Shown in pieces: positions 1 through 8,863 of a stretch of 64,000 nucleotides of DNA. Every line of letters starts with the position of its first letter. Within the stretch, counting starts at the first letter, position 1. The DNA is from Devosia sp. Leaf420 (GTDB taxonomy: Bacteria; Pseudomonadota; Alphaproteobacteria; Rhizobiales; Devosiaceae): positions 1-64,000 of the forward strand of contig NZ_LMQU01000002.1 in assembly GCF_001425445.1 (NCBI RefSeq), written 5' to 3'. Both the position numbers and the translations under genes were made by a program. Below the pieces are notes generated by a model. That model ran no database searches. It had not been told where the DNA came from and worked only from the letters and a program-made list of their open reading frames with translations.

Positions 1-99
1 CAGCCCCCGCTGAAAACAGCCAGGGCACGGTTGGAACATGGGTCAAATCTCGATGGAAATAGTCCCGCCTAACGGGTCACTTCTCAGTGGCAATCAACA
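1..99 (-). mobile_element. End of an IS21-family-like insertion sequence (partial, runs off window)
   Basis: Read on the minus strand from 99 downward, the DNA begins TGTTGATTGCC and then carries two direct copies of GAGAnnTGACCC 34 bp apart. Terminal TG and closely spaced internal repeats are typical of IS21-family (istAB) ends, and the sequence resembles ends I associate with that family. The reading frame of the neighbouring nuclease runs into this segment and meets a stop two codons inside it. No transposase is visible because the element continues beyond the window. Family assignment is recognition, not a search. Confidence 0.45.
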
Positions 100-444
100 C
101 GCACCCGTCCGAATGTTCCATTTTAGGTCTTTTTCGGTCTTGGCTTGGACGTAAATGTCGCCGTTGGGCGTCTGCAAAAGAAGGTCGTCCACGAGAGAAT
201 CTGATCCTGCCTCGACCTTAAAGGCGGTGGCGTCTTCTGCAGCAAGTGCATCGCCAAAATAGAATGACAGCAGGTAGATTGCGTAGAAGTCCTCATAGTC
301 GTGCCCTTTGCGACTATGATATCCACCATCCTTTTTGCGCTTCAGGCGCTGGATATGGTCACCTTCTATCCCTTTAATGTAGTTTTCTTCTGTCAGGTTC
401 GAACGGATCCTCAAGTCGGCGGCAGGTTCTTGATTGGGAGACAT
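94..444 (-). pseudogene. N-terminal remnant of a Cap4/DUF4297-like dsDNA nuclease, truncated by an IS end
   Basis: About 116 residues remain, counted from ATG 444; a TTG at 456 is an alternative start. The visible block resembles the N-terminal PD-(D/E)xK nuclease domain of DUF4297/Cap4 proteins. It has a G-x-x-Y-E-D-F-Y-A-I-like segment, an acidic VDDLLL, then YVQAKTE, giving the D...QxK catalytic signature. Such nucleases are effectors of CBASS and related antiphage systems and are normally 350 residues or longer. The frame stops at 94, two codons into an IS21-like end, so the C-terminal sensor domain is missing. The gene is almost certainly inactive. No nucleotidyltransferase (CD-NTase) gene is visible in the window, so membership of a CBASS operon cannot be claimed. 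Confidence 0.5.
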
Positions 445-558
445 GAGTTTGTTCAATTAGGATTTTGCAAGCCAAGGCCAAGCTGCCGCTACAAGGAGAT
501 TCAGAGATTTTCCTTATAGATACCGTCGTATGACGCAGCTCGGCATACTTGGCCAGTT

Positions 559-1842
559 TCATGATTGAATGGATTTGTCGACGAGATGGGCTACGTCTAC
601 GAACTTGCGCGCGAGCTCCTGAATCTCTGGATGATCAGAAACTCTCCCGGTAGGAGAATGGATTACGAGCCGGGCCGCGAATTCCTGACTCCATGATCGT
701 TCCCAAACCGGCTGTTCCCATGGCCAGTGTATGGATTTGCGGCCGCCGGGGACCTGGGTCGCCAACGATTCAAGCCGTGGGCGAGCAACGCTGCCAAGTG
801 ATTGCTCATCCTTGCTGAGGCGGTTCTTGTCTGGAGCTTTAACGCCGAACTTTATCTCATCGAAGAAAGGACGTTGGCTCTCAACTGCAACAATGCAGTT
901 TTCCGGCCAGTCAGGTCGCCTTACGCCCCATGGTGAGTACCGCTCATTAAGACATGCAGCCAAACCGGCTTCTGACGCCACAATGAAATCACCTGCAACT
1001 TCAGCTTTTACAGCTGCAAGCAAGTGCGACCCGACCTCGTCAATGATCTGCCAGTACAAAGTGGAAGCGGCCATCACGAACGTTGCGAGAGCTTTTCGGT
1101 GTGCAGATACTTCGAATTCTGCCCTCACGGCTTGGATGTAGGGGGCGTCCAGCGCATCTGCCATTGGTCCATCTCCGAAAACAGCGTCGATATGTGTGAT
1201 GAAATCGGCCACAAAAGCTCTTGGTGCCGCCGCCTTCACCTCGTTCAGGACCGACCTGAGTATCTCATGCAGCGATGGCCCCGCGGTCCAGGAGTAGTAA
1301 GGTAGCTTGGTCACCTGACCGGGCGCAGATGCCTCTTACTGGTCAGACAAAAAGACCAGTACAGGAGTTCGCCCACGTAGGTCTGCGGACAGTTCGCTCA
1401 GGTAGTCGCCCAGCTGATTTGGCTGTTGAACTGCCCATGGCTTGTTTTCGATGCCGATAACGTACCTAGGCATTTCGATCACGATGTCGATCCGCCGCCT
1501 CGCCCGGGTCAACACCTCGCGCCTGACGCGTATTGCCTCACGGGGGTTCACGCCGGGGATGCCAATTGCCCTCAACATCGCATTGAGAAAAAGCGCCCCC
1601 TGACCATGGCTCCCAGCAGGATCGAATAGCTCCACGACAATTCGGCTAAGCGTGTTCTCATTCGGTGAAAAGACCGAAAAAGCTGAGAACGCGGGAGCGC
1701 CGTACAGGTCGATACCAGCTCGATTTGCATCCAATGTTGGGACCATCAGCGCCATGTGAGAAATCGCGTCGCGAACCTCATTCGCCAGCCTAGCCGGTAG
1801 GTGAGGCTCATTGTCTGTGAGGACGTCCTGTTGCTCGGTCAA
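559..1842 (-). pseudogene. PD-(D/E)xK nuclease superfamily protein (PDDEXK_4-like), split by in-frame TAA
   Basis: Two open segments, 1842-1336 and 1314-559, lie in the same frame. They are separated only by a TAA at 1336-1338, and the seven codons after it are open. Joined, they encode about 427 residues, a usual length for PDDEXK_4 family proteins. The first segment has the family's N-terminal block (SRIVVELFDP, then a GSHGQGALFLN segment), the catalytic aspartate in RRIDIVIE and the ExK motif in IGIENKPWA. The second carries the family's C-terminal region with LPYYSW. A GGAG lies upstream of the likely TTG start at 1842. The simplest reading is a nonsense mutation in a former nuclease of unknown role; readthrough or a sequencing error would restore it. 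Confidence 0.6.
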
Positions 1843-2253
1843 AACGATCGGCTCCGAATCCCTGTCGCATCAGGGTTATAGCGCTATTTCTCTGAAGCCG
1901 GGCCCCTTCCACACTGGGGAAGTCGGCACGTCGACGGGAAACCTTTGCATTCTCCGAAAATGCTGAAGATCGCTAGCGGCCGATGCATTTTTTGGCCGAT
2001 CGAACGCTGCGGGACAACTTAAAAGGTGAAATACTCCTAAAATCCGGTCGCCACGAGGCCGAGGATGGCCAAGTTAGGACGTCAAGCCTTCGCCTCCTAC
2101 CGTCGAGGGGGCAGTTTTCGAGATTAAAGAGACTGCTTTTCCTGGTGTTTCACGCTTACATAAGGACAGCTTTTGAGGTGAACTGCTTGATGCGGTTCTA
2201 CTTCGGTCTTCAACGCCAGAAGGGCAGAACGGCCTCTAAGAAGCGAGACGCTG
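1843..2253. other. Intergenic stretch, no supported gene
   Basis: 411 bases lie between the divergent PDDEXK pseudogene and the next plus-strand gene. Short open frames exist on both strands, but none has a good ribosome-binding site, recognisable residues or a codon pattern like its neighbours. Base composition is relatively AT-rich. I see no clear promoter or terminator. Confidence 0.4.
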
Positions 2254-2850
2254 ATGTCGACCAATGATGTGACCGAGTACTCCGTGATGTGCCCTTGCGG
2301 GGCCGGCACCGTTACCTTCCTTGAATCAATTCCCGATCATGCGTTCGCCCGGGAAAGCCAGCGCGAGTACTCGGCCCAAATCGACTGCTCAGAGTGCCGC
2401 CTCAATTTCGTCGTGCATCAGCAGTCATTCGGCGAGGGTAAAAAGCCGACGATAGTGTCACGTGAGCAGGTCGAGGCGCGTAAGGCGGCGGCAGCTCTGC
2501 ACGATGCGACAGCATTGGAGCTTTTCAAGTCACCCGAAAGCAAGCGTCTATCTCGCGCGATCAGCGACCTAGTCGACAACGAACCAACGATGGCGGCCCG
2601 TCATCGACTGCTGCGCCGACTTGGAGTCATCTACGAGACTCTTCCAACTTTTCGGAAGCGACCAATTGGCGGCAGTGAGGCGGTCAGCCGGCTGGGCGCA
2701 GCGGGCCTAATGCGGCTTGGCTGCCTTTCAGAGTTTGGCGGTGGTGACACCGAGTTTTTCATCGAAGCATCCAGAGAGTTGGCGGAGCTGAAAGGCGCGG
2801 TCCAGTCCATCCCGCTAGAGGCGGTAAAGTTGAGCCCGATGTCGTCGTAG
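2254..2850 (+). CDS. Hypothetical protein with N-terminal zinc-ribbon-like cysteines
   Basis: 198 residues; I do not recognise the family. The N-terminus has CPCG near residue 13 and CSEC near residue 46, a spacing suggestive of a four-cysteine zinc ribbon. The rest looks helical and charged, with no membrane segment or signal peptide. It starts at an ATG with only a weak purine stretch upstream. It stands alone between the nuclease remnants and the core genome and shares the patch's less GC-rich composition, so it was probably acquired with them. A DNA-binding or defence-associated role is possible from context only. Confidence 0.55.
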   Translation: MSTNDVTEYSVMCPCGAGTVTFLESIPDHAFARESQREYSAQIDCSECRLNFVVHQQSFGEGKKPTIVSREQVEARKAAAALHDATALELFKSPESKRLSRAISDLVDNEPTMAARHRLLRRLGVIYETLPTFRKRPIGGSEAVSRLGAAGLMRLGCLSEFGGGDTEFFIEASRELAELKGAVQSIPLEAVKLSPMSS

Positions 2851-3268
2851 CCGGCCTTGCGAAGTTGCGTTCAGCAACTGATCAAGCGCATCCCCGTTTT
2901 TATAGGCAAACCAAGGTTTTTTGAGGTTCGCCCGCTGGCTCTAATTGGTGTGGACAGCAATTGGGATTACAGAATCCAGAAATGGACAGCTTTTCCCGTG
3001 AGCCTGTGACACCTAAAGGGATTAAGGTCAGGTCCATTTCCTAGCATCTCCGCCAGCTAAAGTGACAGCTTAGGAGGTGAGGCACATTTGGCTCTGAATT
3101 GCGCGTTTGATATGGGCACGCGAATTTCGCCGCCTTGGACAAACCCACCCGAGCCTGCCACCGGTTATCTCCTTGAACCTGCCTCTACTCAAACTATTTG
3201 CTTGCTCGCGTCGAAATTGGGCGCTCTCGTTCGTCTTGAAGGCATATTCCATGTGGAGGACCTTCGGA
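2851..3268. other. Intergenic junction with a spaced inverted repeat
   Basis: 418 bases separate the accessory patch from the first core gene. They contain an exact 9-bp inverted repeat, GAAATGGAC at 2979-2987 and GTCCATTTC at 3032-3040, plus a second TGGACAGC at 2951-2958. This could be the scar of an insertion or an island end. No gene is supported. The open frame running into the MFS gene from 3107 lacks transporter-like sequence before residue 55. Confidence 0.35.
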
Positions 3269-4492
3269 ATGGAACGGCACTATGGTTGGGTGATTGTCGC
3301 TGCAGGCGCCGTCATCACCTGTTTGGCAATGGGCGCCATGTTTGCCCTGCCAGTCTATCTACAGCCTATCGCTGATGAAACCGGCTGGACGCGGGCCGGC
3401 ATTTCCGGCGCCATGACTATCGGCTTCGTCGTCATGGGCGTTGCCGGATTTTTGTGGGGCACGTTGACGGATCGCATCGGCGCGCGGCCCGTGGTGCTGA
3501 TCGCAGCCGTCATGCTCGGGCTCGGATTGTTCGTGGCCAGCCGAGCGACGAGCCTCTTGGTGTTCCAGATCGCGTATGGCGGATTGGTCGGCGCATCGGG
3601 CGGCGCGTTTTTTGCGCCGTTGATCGCGACCACTTTGGGCTGGTTCGATAAGAACCGTAGCCTTGCCGTTTCGCTTGTGTCGCTGGGCGGCGGCATCGCG
3701 CCCATGGTTATAACGCCTCTGGCGACAGTATTGATCGGCGCGATCGGTTGGCGCGATGCGATGATGTATACGGCGGTCGCTGCGACGGCGCTAATCGTTC
3801 CCGCGGCGTTCCTGATCCGGCGCGCGACTGCCGCCAGCATGGCCGCGCCAACGCCCGGCAGCGATGTTGCGCCAGCAGAACCGGCTCCAACAAATATGGC
3901 GGCGATCTTCCGCAAGCCGCAATTCTTTATTCTCGCCGGCGTGTTCTTTCTCTGCTGTGCGGCACATTCCGGGCCGATTTTTCACACCGTGAGCTACGCT
4001 ATGCTTTGCGGCGCCTCGGCTCTTGCGGCAGCCAGCATTTACAGTGTCGAAGGCGTTGCGGGGCTGTTCGGCCGCCTGATCTTCGGCGTGCTCGCTGACA
4101 AGATCGGCGTGAAGCGCGTCATCGTCGGCGGCCTGGCGCTGCAATCGGTCGGCATTTATTGCTATATTTATGTCGGCGAGTTGCAACAGTTCTACATGTT
4201 GGCCGCTGTGCTCGGCATGGTCTATGGCGGGGTCATGCCGCTCTATTCAGTGCTGGCGCGTGACTATTTCGGCCCCAATGTTATGGGCACCGTTCTTGGC
4301 GGCATTACCATGACATCGTCGATCGGCATGGCCTTTGGTCCGGTCGGCGGTGGTTGGCTGTTCGATACTTTTGGCGACTACCATTGGCTTTACGTCGCTT
4401 CGGCGGCTGTTGGGCTTGCCGGCGCCGCGCTGGCGCTAGCGTTCCCGCCCAAAAGCGTCGATGAGCCGCCGGCAGAGGCTGTCCCGGCCTAG
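3269..4492 (+). CDS. MFS transporter (monocarboxylate/oxalate-type)
   Basis: 407 residues with about 12 hydrophobic segments and a central charged loop near residues 190-210, the usual MFS layout. The first segments (HYGWVIVAAGAVITC, then YLQPIADETGW) and the TDRIGARP loop resemble bacterial monocarboxylate/oxalate-formate-type MFS permeases. I chose ATG 3269 because GGAGG sits 10 bases upstream and the protein then begins directly before the first membrane helix. The frame is open back to 3107, but that part is not transporter-like. It is convergent with another MFS gene, with six bases between the stops. The substrate is unknown. Confidence 0.8.
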   Translation: MERHYGWVIVAAGAVITCLAMGAMFALPVYLQPIADETGWTRAGISGAMTIGFVVMGVAGFLWGTLTDRIGARPVVLIAAVMLGLGLFVASRATSLLVFQIAYGGLVGASGGAFFAPLIATTLGWFDKNRSLAVSLVSLGGGIAPMVITPLATVLIGAIGWRDAMMYTAVAATALIVPAAFLIRRATAASMAAPTPGSDVAPAEPAPTNMAAIFRKPQFFILAGVFFLCCAAHSGPIFHTVSYAMLCGASALAAASIYSVEGVAGLFGRLIFGVLADKIGVKRVIVGGLALQSVGIYCYIYVGELQQFYMLAAVLGMVYGGVMPLYSVLARDYFGPNVMGTVLGGITMTSSIGMAFGPVGGGWLFDTFGDYHWLYVASAAVGLAGAALALAFPPKSVDEPPAEAVPA

Positions 4493-4498
4493 TCGCGT

Positions 4499-5845
4499 TC
4501 AGGCGGGATTGGCGACAGCCGTCCCGCCATCCTCATCACCATCCTTGTTGTTGCGATACGCCGCCGAGAGCTGGCGATAATAGCGCGAGTTGAACGCAAG
4601 GATGGTGACGAGAAGTCCCACAAAGCCGGCGATCGTGAAGACCAGCGCAATGCCGCGCGCCGGCCCTGTGCCGAACCATGCCCCGATCGTAGCGGCCCCT
4701 GCCCCATCCGTCATGAAGGGGATAACGACGAACTGCGTCAGCGGCCCGATGAGAAATGCCGTCAACGGCGAGGCCGCCTGTTCAACCGATTGGGCAAACC
4801 CAAAAACGCGACCCTGACGCTCGAGCGGCACCACTTTTTGCAGTGTCGTGTGCTCCGCAGCTTCAGCAAATGGCCCCAGCAGCATCCAGACGAAACATCC
4901 AGCGGCCAGAAGCCAGATGGAGGATTGCAGCGTGAACACGCAGCAGACCGCCCAGGTAATCGCATTCACCATCAGCAGTGTCTTCAATGGATTTTTGCCG
5001 AGCCCGGTTTTGGAAATGATGATCCCGCTGGCAATGAATGCCGTCGACAGCACGCCAAACAGGAGACCCCATACCTCGACCGAAACCAGCGACAATCCAT
5101 AGGCGTCCAGCAGCGCCATGAAGATGCCGCCGAGGAAATTGTTGAAGGTAGCAAAAAAGATCAGCGCGAAAAGTCCGGGCACGCCAGCAATGACTCTTAT
5201 GGTGCCAGCGATATCGACACGCTTGGGCTCTGCCGGCTGATCGCCGTCGACAGGCGCCCTGCCCTCATCGATTTTCACGGATAGCAGGTGAAGATAGGCA
5301 AGAGCGGTTGCCGAGAGCGCGAGAACCAGCACGCCAACCATGCCGCCATAGGCCACGAGCAACCCCGAGATCACCGAGGTCGTCAGGAATCCGATGCCCG
5401 ACACCATGCCAACCAGACCATTGGCCTTATCGCGCTCCGGTTCTGGAATGAGAATGGTCACCAAGGTTGGCAAGGCGATGGAGCGGATATTGCCGGCAAT
5501 CACGCCGAGCATGACGGTCAGAATAAACGCCCAAAGATAAATCCCATAGGGGTCGCGAAACGCGCCCTCCGGCTCGGTCAGCACCAGGATGAACCCGATC
5601 AGGTAAAATGCTTCTGAGGCGAGGCTCGAGCCGAGCGTGCTCAGGCGCTTGGAATTATGGTCCACGATCGAGCCGAACCAGAAGCCAAAGGCCGCGGTGA
5701 AGACCAGATAGATCCCGGCCACCATGCCCGTGGCGAAAACCGATTGGGTTTCGAGGAAGACCCAAAATGTCACCGCGAACCACACGGTAAAATTTGTAAT
5801 ATTGGCGACAAGATTATTCGCCAGCAGATGGTGGAAAGGCCGCAT
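4499..5845 (-). CDS. MFS transporter (MFS_3/efflux-like)
   Basis: 448 residues with roughly 12 membrane segments. The N-terminus (LLANNLVANITNFTVWFAVT), the FGSIVDHNSKR loop after helix 2 and QGRVFGFAQSVEQ in the C-terminal half resemble exporter-type MFS proteins of the EntS/MFS_3 group. ATG 5845 is preferred over ATG 5851 because AGGGAGG abuts the first and lies seven bases before the second. The last 20 residues are an acidic, Asn/Asp-rich cytoplasmic tail. It is transcribed divergently from the RNA helicase 412 bases away. Substrate and direction of transport are not evident. Confidence 0.78.
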   Translation of the reverse strand: MRPFHHLLANNLVANITNFTVWFAVTFWVFLETQSVFATGMVAGIYLVFTAAFGFWFGSIVDHNSKRLSTLGSSLASEAFYLIGFILVLTEPEGAFRDPYGIYLWAFILTVMLGVIAGNIRSIALPTLVTILIPEPERDKANGLVGMVSGIGFLTTSVISGLLVAYGGMVGVLVLALSATALAYLHLLSVKIDEGRAPVDGDQPAEPKRVDIAGTIRVIAGVPGLFALIFFATFNNFLGGIFMALLDAYGLSLVSVEVWGLLFGVLSTAFIASGIIISKTGLGKNPLKTLLMVNAITWAVCCVFTLQSSIWLLAAGCFVWMLLGPFAEAAEHTTLQKVVPLERQGRVFGFAQSVEQAASPLTAFLIGPLTQFVVIPFMTDGAGAATIGAWFGTGPARGIALVFTIAGFVGLLVTILAFNSRYYRQLSAAYRNNKDGDEDGGTAVANPA

Positions 5846-6035
5846 GATCATCCTCCCTGAAGTCTGATCGTCTTTGCCAAAGATAGATTATCCCGGCTGA
5901 CAGATCGTGTCAGCGTTTCTCCCAAGACGAATGTGAGGCCTCGCTTTCGACACGCCGAGCCATTGAACTGTCTTTCGCACGAAGTCTTCGTGGTCAGGCG
6001 GCATTCACCAAAGCAGCTAAAATAGGCCAAGACCG

Positions 6036-6063
6036 TTGACACTCAAGGGCTTTGCGCTATGGT
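6036..6063 (+). promoter_or_regulatory. Sigma70-type promoter for the DEAD-box helicase
   Basis: TTGACA at 6036-6041 and TATGGT at 6058-6063 are separated by 16 bases. This is the best promoter-like match in the 412-base gap between the divergent MFS and helicase genes. It predicts a transcript starting near 6070. Confidence 0.5.
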
Positions 6064-6069
6064 CCGCGC

Positions 6070-6257
6070 CGCAAGGTTCGACCGGGCTCAAATATTTACT
6101 GGGCGCAAGTATCACTATTGCTCGCGTTTACTAGGGCTTCGGTCTGCCGAAGTGTTGGGTTTTGGGCCACGGACCCCGACACGGGCTTTGCATTTGATTT
6201 CCGCGGTAAGCCGCCCCGAGCATTTCGCTCCGGCCCGTTTCCCGGATGACACGCTGA
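6070..6257 (+). promoter_or_regulatory. Long 5' leader of the helicase mRNA with hairpin
   Basis: If the promoter at 6036-6063 is right, the helicase mRNA has a leader of about 190 nt. It contains a compact hairpin at 6137-6152 (CTTCGG, loop TCTG, CCGAAG). Long structured leaders are common on cold-induced RNA-helicase genes, so autoregulation or cold control is a reasonable inference. No known riboswitch core is recognisable, and no reading frame here looks coding. Confidence 0.35.
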
Positions 6258-7670
6258 GTGGATTCTCTGACGTTGACAGACGATTTTTCTGGCCTTGGCC
6301 TTTCGAGCAAAGTTACCGACGCAGTCTCCGCTGCGGGGTATACAAAACCGACTGAAATTCAGTCGCAGGCCATTCCGCACCTTCTGCAGAAGAAGGATCT
6401 GATCGGCATCGCGCAGACCGGCACCGGGAAGACGGCTTCGTTCGTTCTGCCCATGCTGACGCTGCTCGAAGCAGGGCGCGCCAGGGCTCGCATGCCGCGC
6501 ACGCTCATTCTCGAACCGACGCGCGAACTTGCGGCGCAGGTTTCGGAGAATTTTGAAAAGTACGGCAAAAACCATCGCCTCTCGATGGCGCTGATCATCG
6601 GCGGCGTATCGTTCGAGGACCAGAACAAGAAGCTCGATCGCGGCGTCGACGTGTTGATCGCGACACCAGGTCGTCTGCTCGACCAATTCGATCGCGGCAA
6701 GATCCTGCTGACGGGCGTCGAAATCCTCGTTATCGACGAAGCCGACCGCATGCTCGACATGGGCTTTATCGACGATATCGAAAAGATCTGTTCGCGCCTG
6801 CCGCCGCGTCGCCAGACCATGCTGTTCTCGGCGACGATGGATCCGCAGATCGAGCGCCTGACCAAGAAATTCCTGCGCGATCCCGTACACGTGCAGGTTT
6901 CGCGGACGGCGTCGACGGCTGATACGATCGACCAGAAGCTGGTGAAAGTTTCGTCGCGGCCCGATCAGAAGCGCGCCATGCTGCGCGCCCGGATCGATGC
7001 AGCCGAAGGGCTGACCAACGCCATCATCTTCTCCAATCGCAAGCGCGACGTGGCCACCCTCGCCCGTTCGCTGCAGCGCCACGGCTATAGCGCCGGTTCG
7101 CTGCATGGCGACATGGATCAGAAGAGCCGCATGGAAACGCTGGATGCTTTCAAATCCGGCAATCTTTCGTTGCTCGTCGCCAGTGACGTCGCGGCCCGCG
7201 GCCTTGATATTCCGGCGGTTAGCCACGTGTTCAATTTCGATGTGCCTGTCCACGCCGAAGATTATGTGCACCGCATTGGCCGCACGGGTCGCGCCGGTCG
7301 TGCCGGCACGGCTTACACCTTTGTCGGCCCCAGCGACGAAAAGCATCTCGACGCCATTCTAAAGCTGATCCAGAAGCCTATCGAATACCTTGATGTTGCG
7401 CCGGTAGCCTCGTCGCAGGATGCCGAGGAAGAGCCGCGCGAAGAAAAACCTGCACGGACCTCGCGCCGCCGCTCGTCGCGCCGTGGCGAACCAGCCGAGG
7501 CGCCTGTTGCCGCCAGCGAACCAGCGCCAAAGCGCCAGAGTCGGCAGCGGCCTAAAGACACGCCAGCGGTATCGTCCGATATCGTGCCTGGATCGCCATT
7601 CGGTGATGCAGGACCGATTCCCGCGTTTCTGCTTCGTTCGGCGCGGATTGCCGAACAAGAAGCGGAATAA
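6258..7670 (+). CDS. DEAD-box ATP-dependent RNA helicase (RhlE-like)
   Basis: 470 residues. All superfamily-2 motifs are present in order: Q-motif region near 30-37, AQTGTGKT (52-59), PTRELA (87-92), DEAD (160-163), SAT (191-193), then VASDVAARGLD and HRIGRTGRAGR near 338. The C-terminal 85 residues are an Arg/Pro/Ala-rich tail, as in RhlE-type helicases, probably for RNA binding. It unwinds short RNA duplexes in ribosome assembly or mRNA turnover. The start is a GTG with a weak ribosome-binding site; a TTG at 6273 would give a protein starting TDDFSGLGL. It is monocistronic. Confidence 0.9.
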   Translation: MDSLTLTDDFSGLGLSSKVTDAVSAAGYTKPTEIQSQAIPHLLQKKDLIGIAQTGTGKTASFVLPMLTLLEAGRARARMPRTLILEPTRELAAQVSENFEKYGKNHRLSMALIIGGVSFEDQNKKLDRGVDVLIATPGRLLDQFDRGKILLTGVEILVIDEADRMLDMGFIDDIEKICSRLPPRRQTMLFSATMDPQIERLTKKFLRDPVHVQVSRTASTADTIDQKLVKVSSRPDQKRAMLRARIDAAEGLTNAIIFSNRKRDVATLARSLQRHGYSAGSLHGDMDQKSRMETLDAFKSGNLSLLVASDVAARGLDIPAVSHVFNFDVPVHAEDYVHRIGRTGRAGRAGTAYTFVGPSDEKHLDAILKLIQKPIEYLDVAPVASSQDAEEEPREEKPARTSRRRSSRRGEPAEAPVAASEPAPKRQSRQRPKDTPAVSSDIVPGSPFGDAGPIPAFLLRSARIAEQEAE

Positions 7671-7792
7671 ATTACTGGCCGGGTTGGAAAATTGCTACCA
7701 GTGCGCTTGTCTTGCGATTGGTATGACTTGTAAATGACTTTGACGTAAGACTGATTTGCTGATGGTTGGCGCAACGAGGCGCGGGGAAGGCT

Positions 7793-8860
7793 GTGTCGGA
7801 TCACGAATTCACACGAGCATTGGGCTATGCGAACGCAGCGCTCGAGCTTTTGAAGAAGAGTTCTATTCCACCCTACCCGCAGTTCTATGAGCTGCTCTAT
7901 ACCTATGCGACGGGCGTAAATCCCTCGCTCAACCATCGCATCAATGCCATTTTCGCGACAGGCAACTCGCCATCGGCGAGCTTGGCGGAAACGCTCTACA
8001 ACGAATTTCTGAAATCCGACGTCAACGACCGCATGTCGACGGTTTCCGAGCGCATGCAGGTGCGTATCGAGGCCGTCCATTCGGCGATTGACCACGCCAT
8101 GACGACGGCGAATGCCTATTCCGGTTCACTGCAATCAGCCCAGGGCGACCTTGAACGCGATATCGGGCCAGAGGCACTTAAGGCGCTCGCCACACGGCTC
8201 TTGGCCGAAACGCGCCGGATGCAGGATACCAACCGCACCCTCGAACAAAAGCTGGAAGCCTCCCGCGAAGATATCGCCTCCCTCCAGCGCGATCTCGACG
8301 ATGTGCGGCGCGAATCTTTGCTCGATCCGCTGACCAAGATCGCCAATCGCAAAAGCTTTGACGAGGGGCTCCGTGCAGGCATTGCCGAGGCGCGGCAGAC
8401 CGGCGGGCCGCTCTGCCTCATCCTCATAGACATCGACCACTTCAAGAGTTTCAACGACACTTACGGCCATCAGACGGGTGACCAGGTGCTTCGTCTTGTG
8501 GCGATGACGATCAAATCGAACATCAAGGGTCGCGATCTGGCGGCGCGCTATGGTGGCGAAGAATTCGTGGCCATCCTGCCGAACACCGATATCAACGGCG
8601 CTTCGATCGTTGCGGAAAATGTCCGCGCCGCGATCCATGGCAAGGAATTGCTGAAGCGCTCGACCAATGAAAAACTCGGCCGCATCACCGCGTCCTTCGG
8701 CATTGCCGCCTTCCGGCCATCAGATACCGCCGGCTCGCTGATCGAGCGCGCGGATCGCTGCCTTTATGCTGCCAAGCATGCCGGGCGAAATTGCGTCGTT
8801 ACGGAAAACACCATTGCCGACCTCGCCGAGGCCCCAAAAACCGGCGTCTCGGCGGCATAA
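7793..8860 (+). CDS. Diguanylate cyclase (GGDEF domain protein)
   Basis: 355 residues from GTG 7793, which follows GGGGAAGG; the frame is open from a TTG at 7766. The first 180 residues are soluble and mostly helical, ending in a coiled coil that leads into LLDPLTKIANR, the usual GGDEF entry. The metal-binding DIDHFKSFND and the active GGEEF (254-258) are intact, so cyclic-di-GMP synthesis is expected. The allosteric I-site RxxD five residues before GGEEF reads KGRD, so product inhibition may be absent. There is no membrane segment. It ends three bases before the convergent aroA. Confidence 0.9.
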   Translation: MSDHEFTRALGYANAALELLKKSSIPPYPQFYELLYTYATGVNPSLNHRINAIFATGNSPSASLAETLYNEFLKSDVNDRMSTVSERMQVRIEAVHSAIDHAMTTANAYSGSLQSAQGDLERDIGPEALKALATRLLAETRRMQDTNRTLEQKLEASREDIASLQRDLDDVRRESLLDPLTKIANRKSFDEGLRAGIAEARQTGGPLCLILIDIDHFKSFNDTYGHQTGDQVLRLVAMTIKSNIKGRDLAARYGGEEFVAILPNTDINGASIVAENVRAAIHGKELLKRSTNEKLGRITASFGIAAFRPSDTAGSLIERADRCLYAAKHAGRNCVVTENTIADLAEAPKTGVSAA

Positions 8861-8863
8861 AGT

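Noticed and set aside
1983..2267. 94-codon plus-strand open frame in the left intergenic region
   Set aside because: No ribosome-binding site, no coding-like composition, and it overlaps the start of the better-supported gene at 2254.
6096..7346. 416-codon minus-strand open frame opposite the helicase
   Set aside because: Rich in Arg/His/Asp runs typical of antisense frames; the helicase on the other strand is unambiguous.
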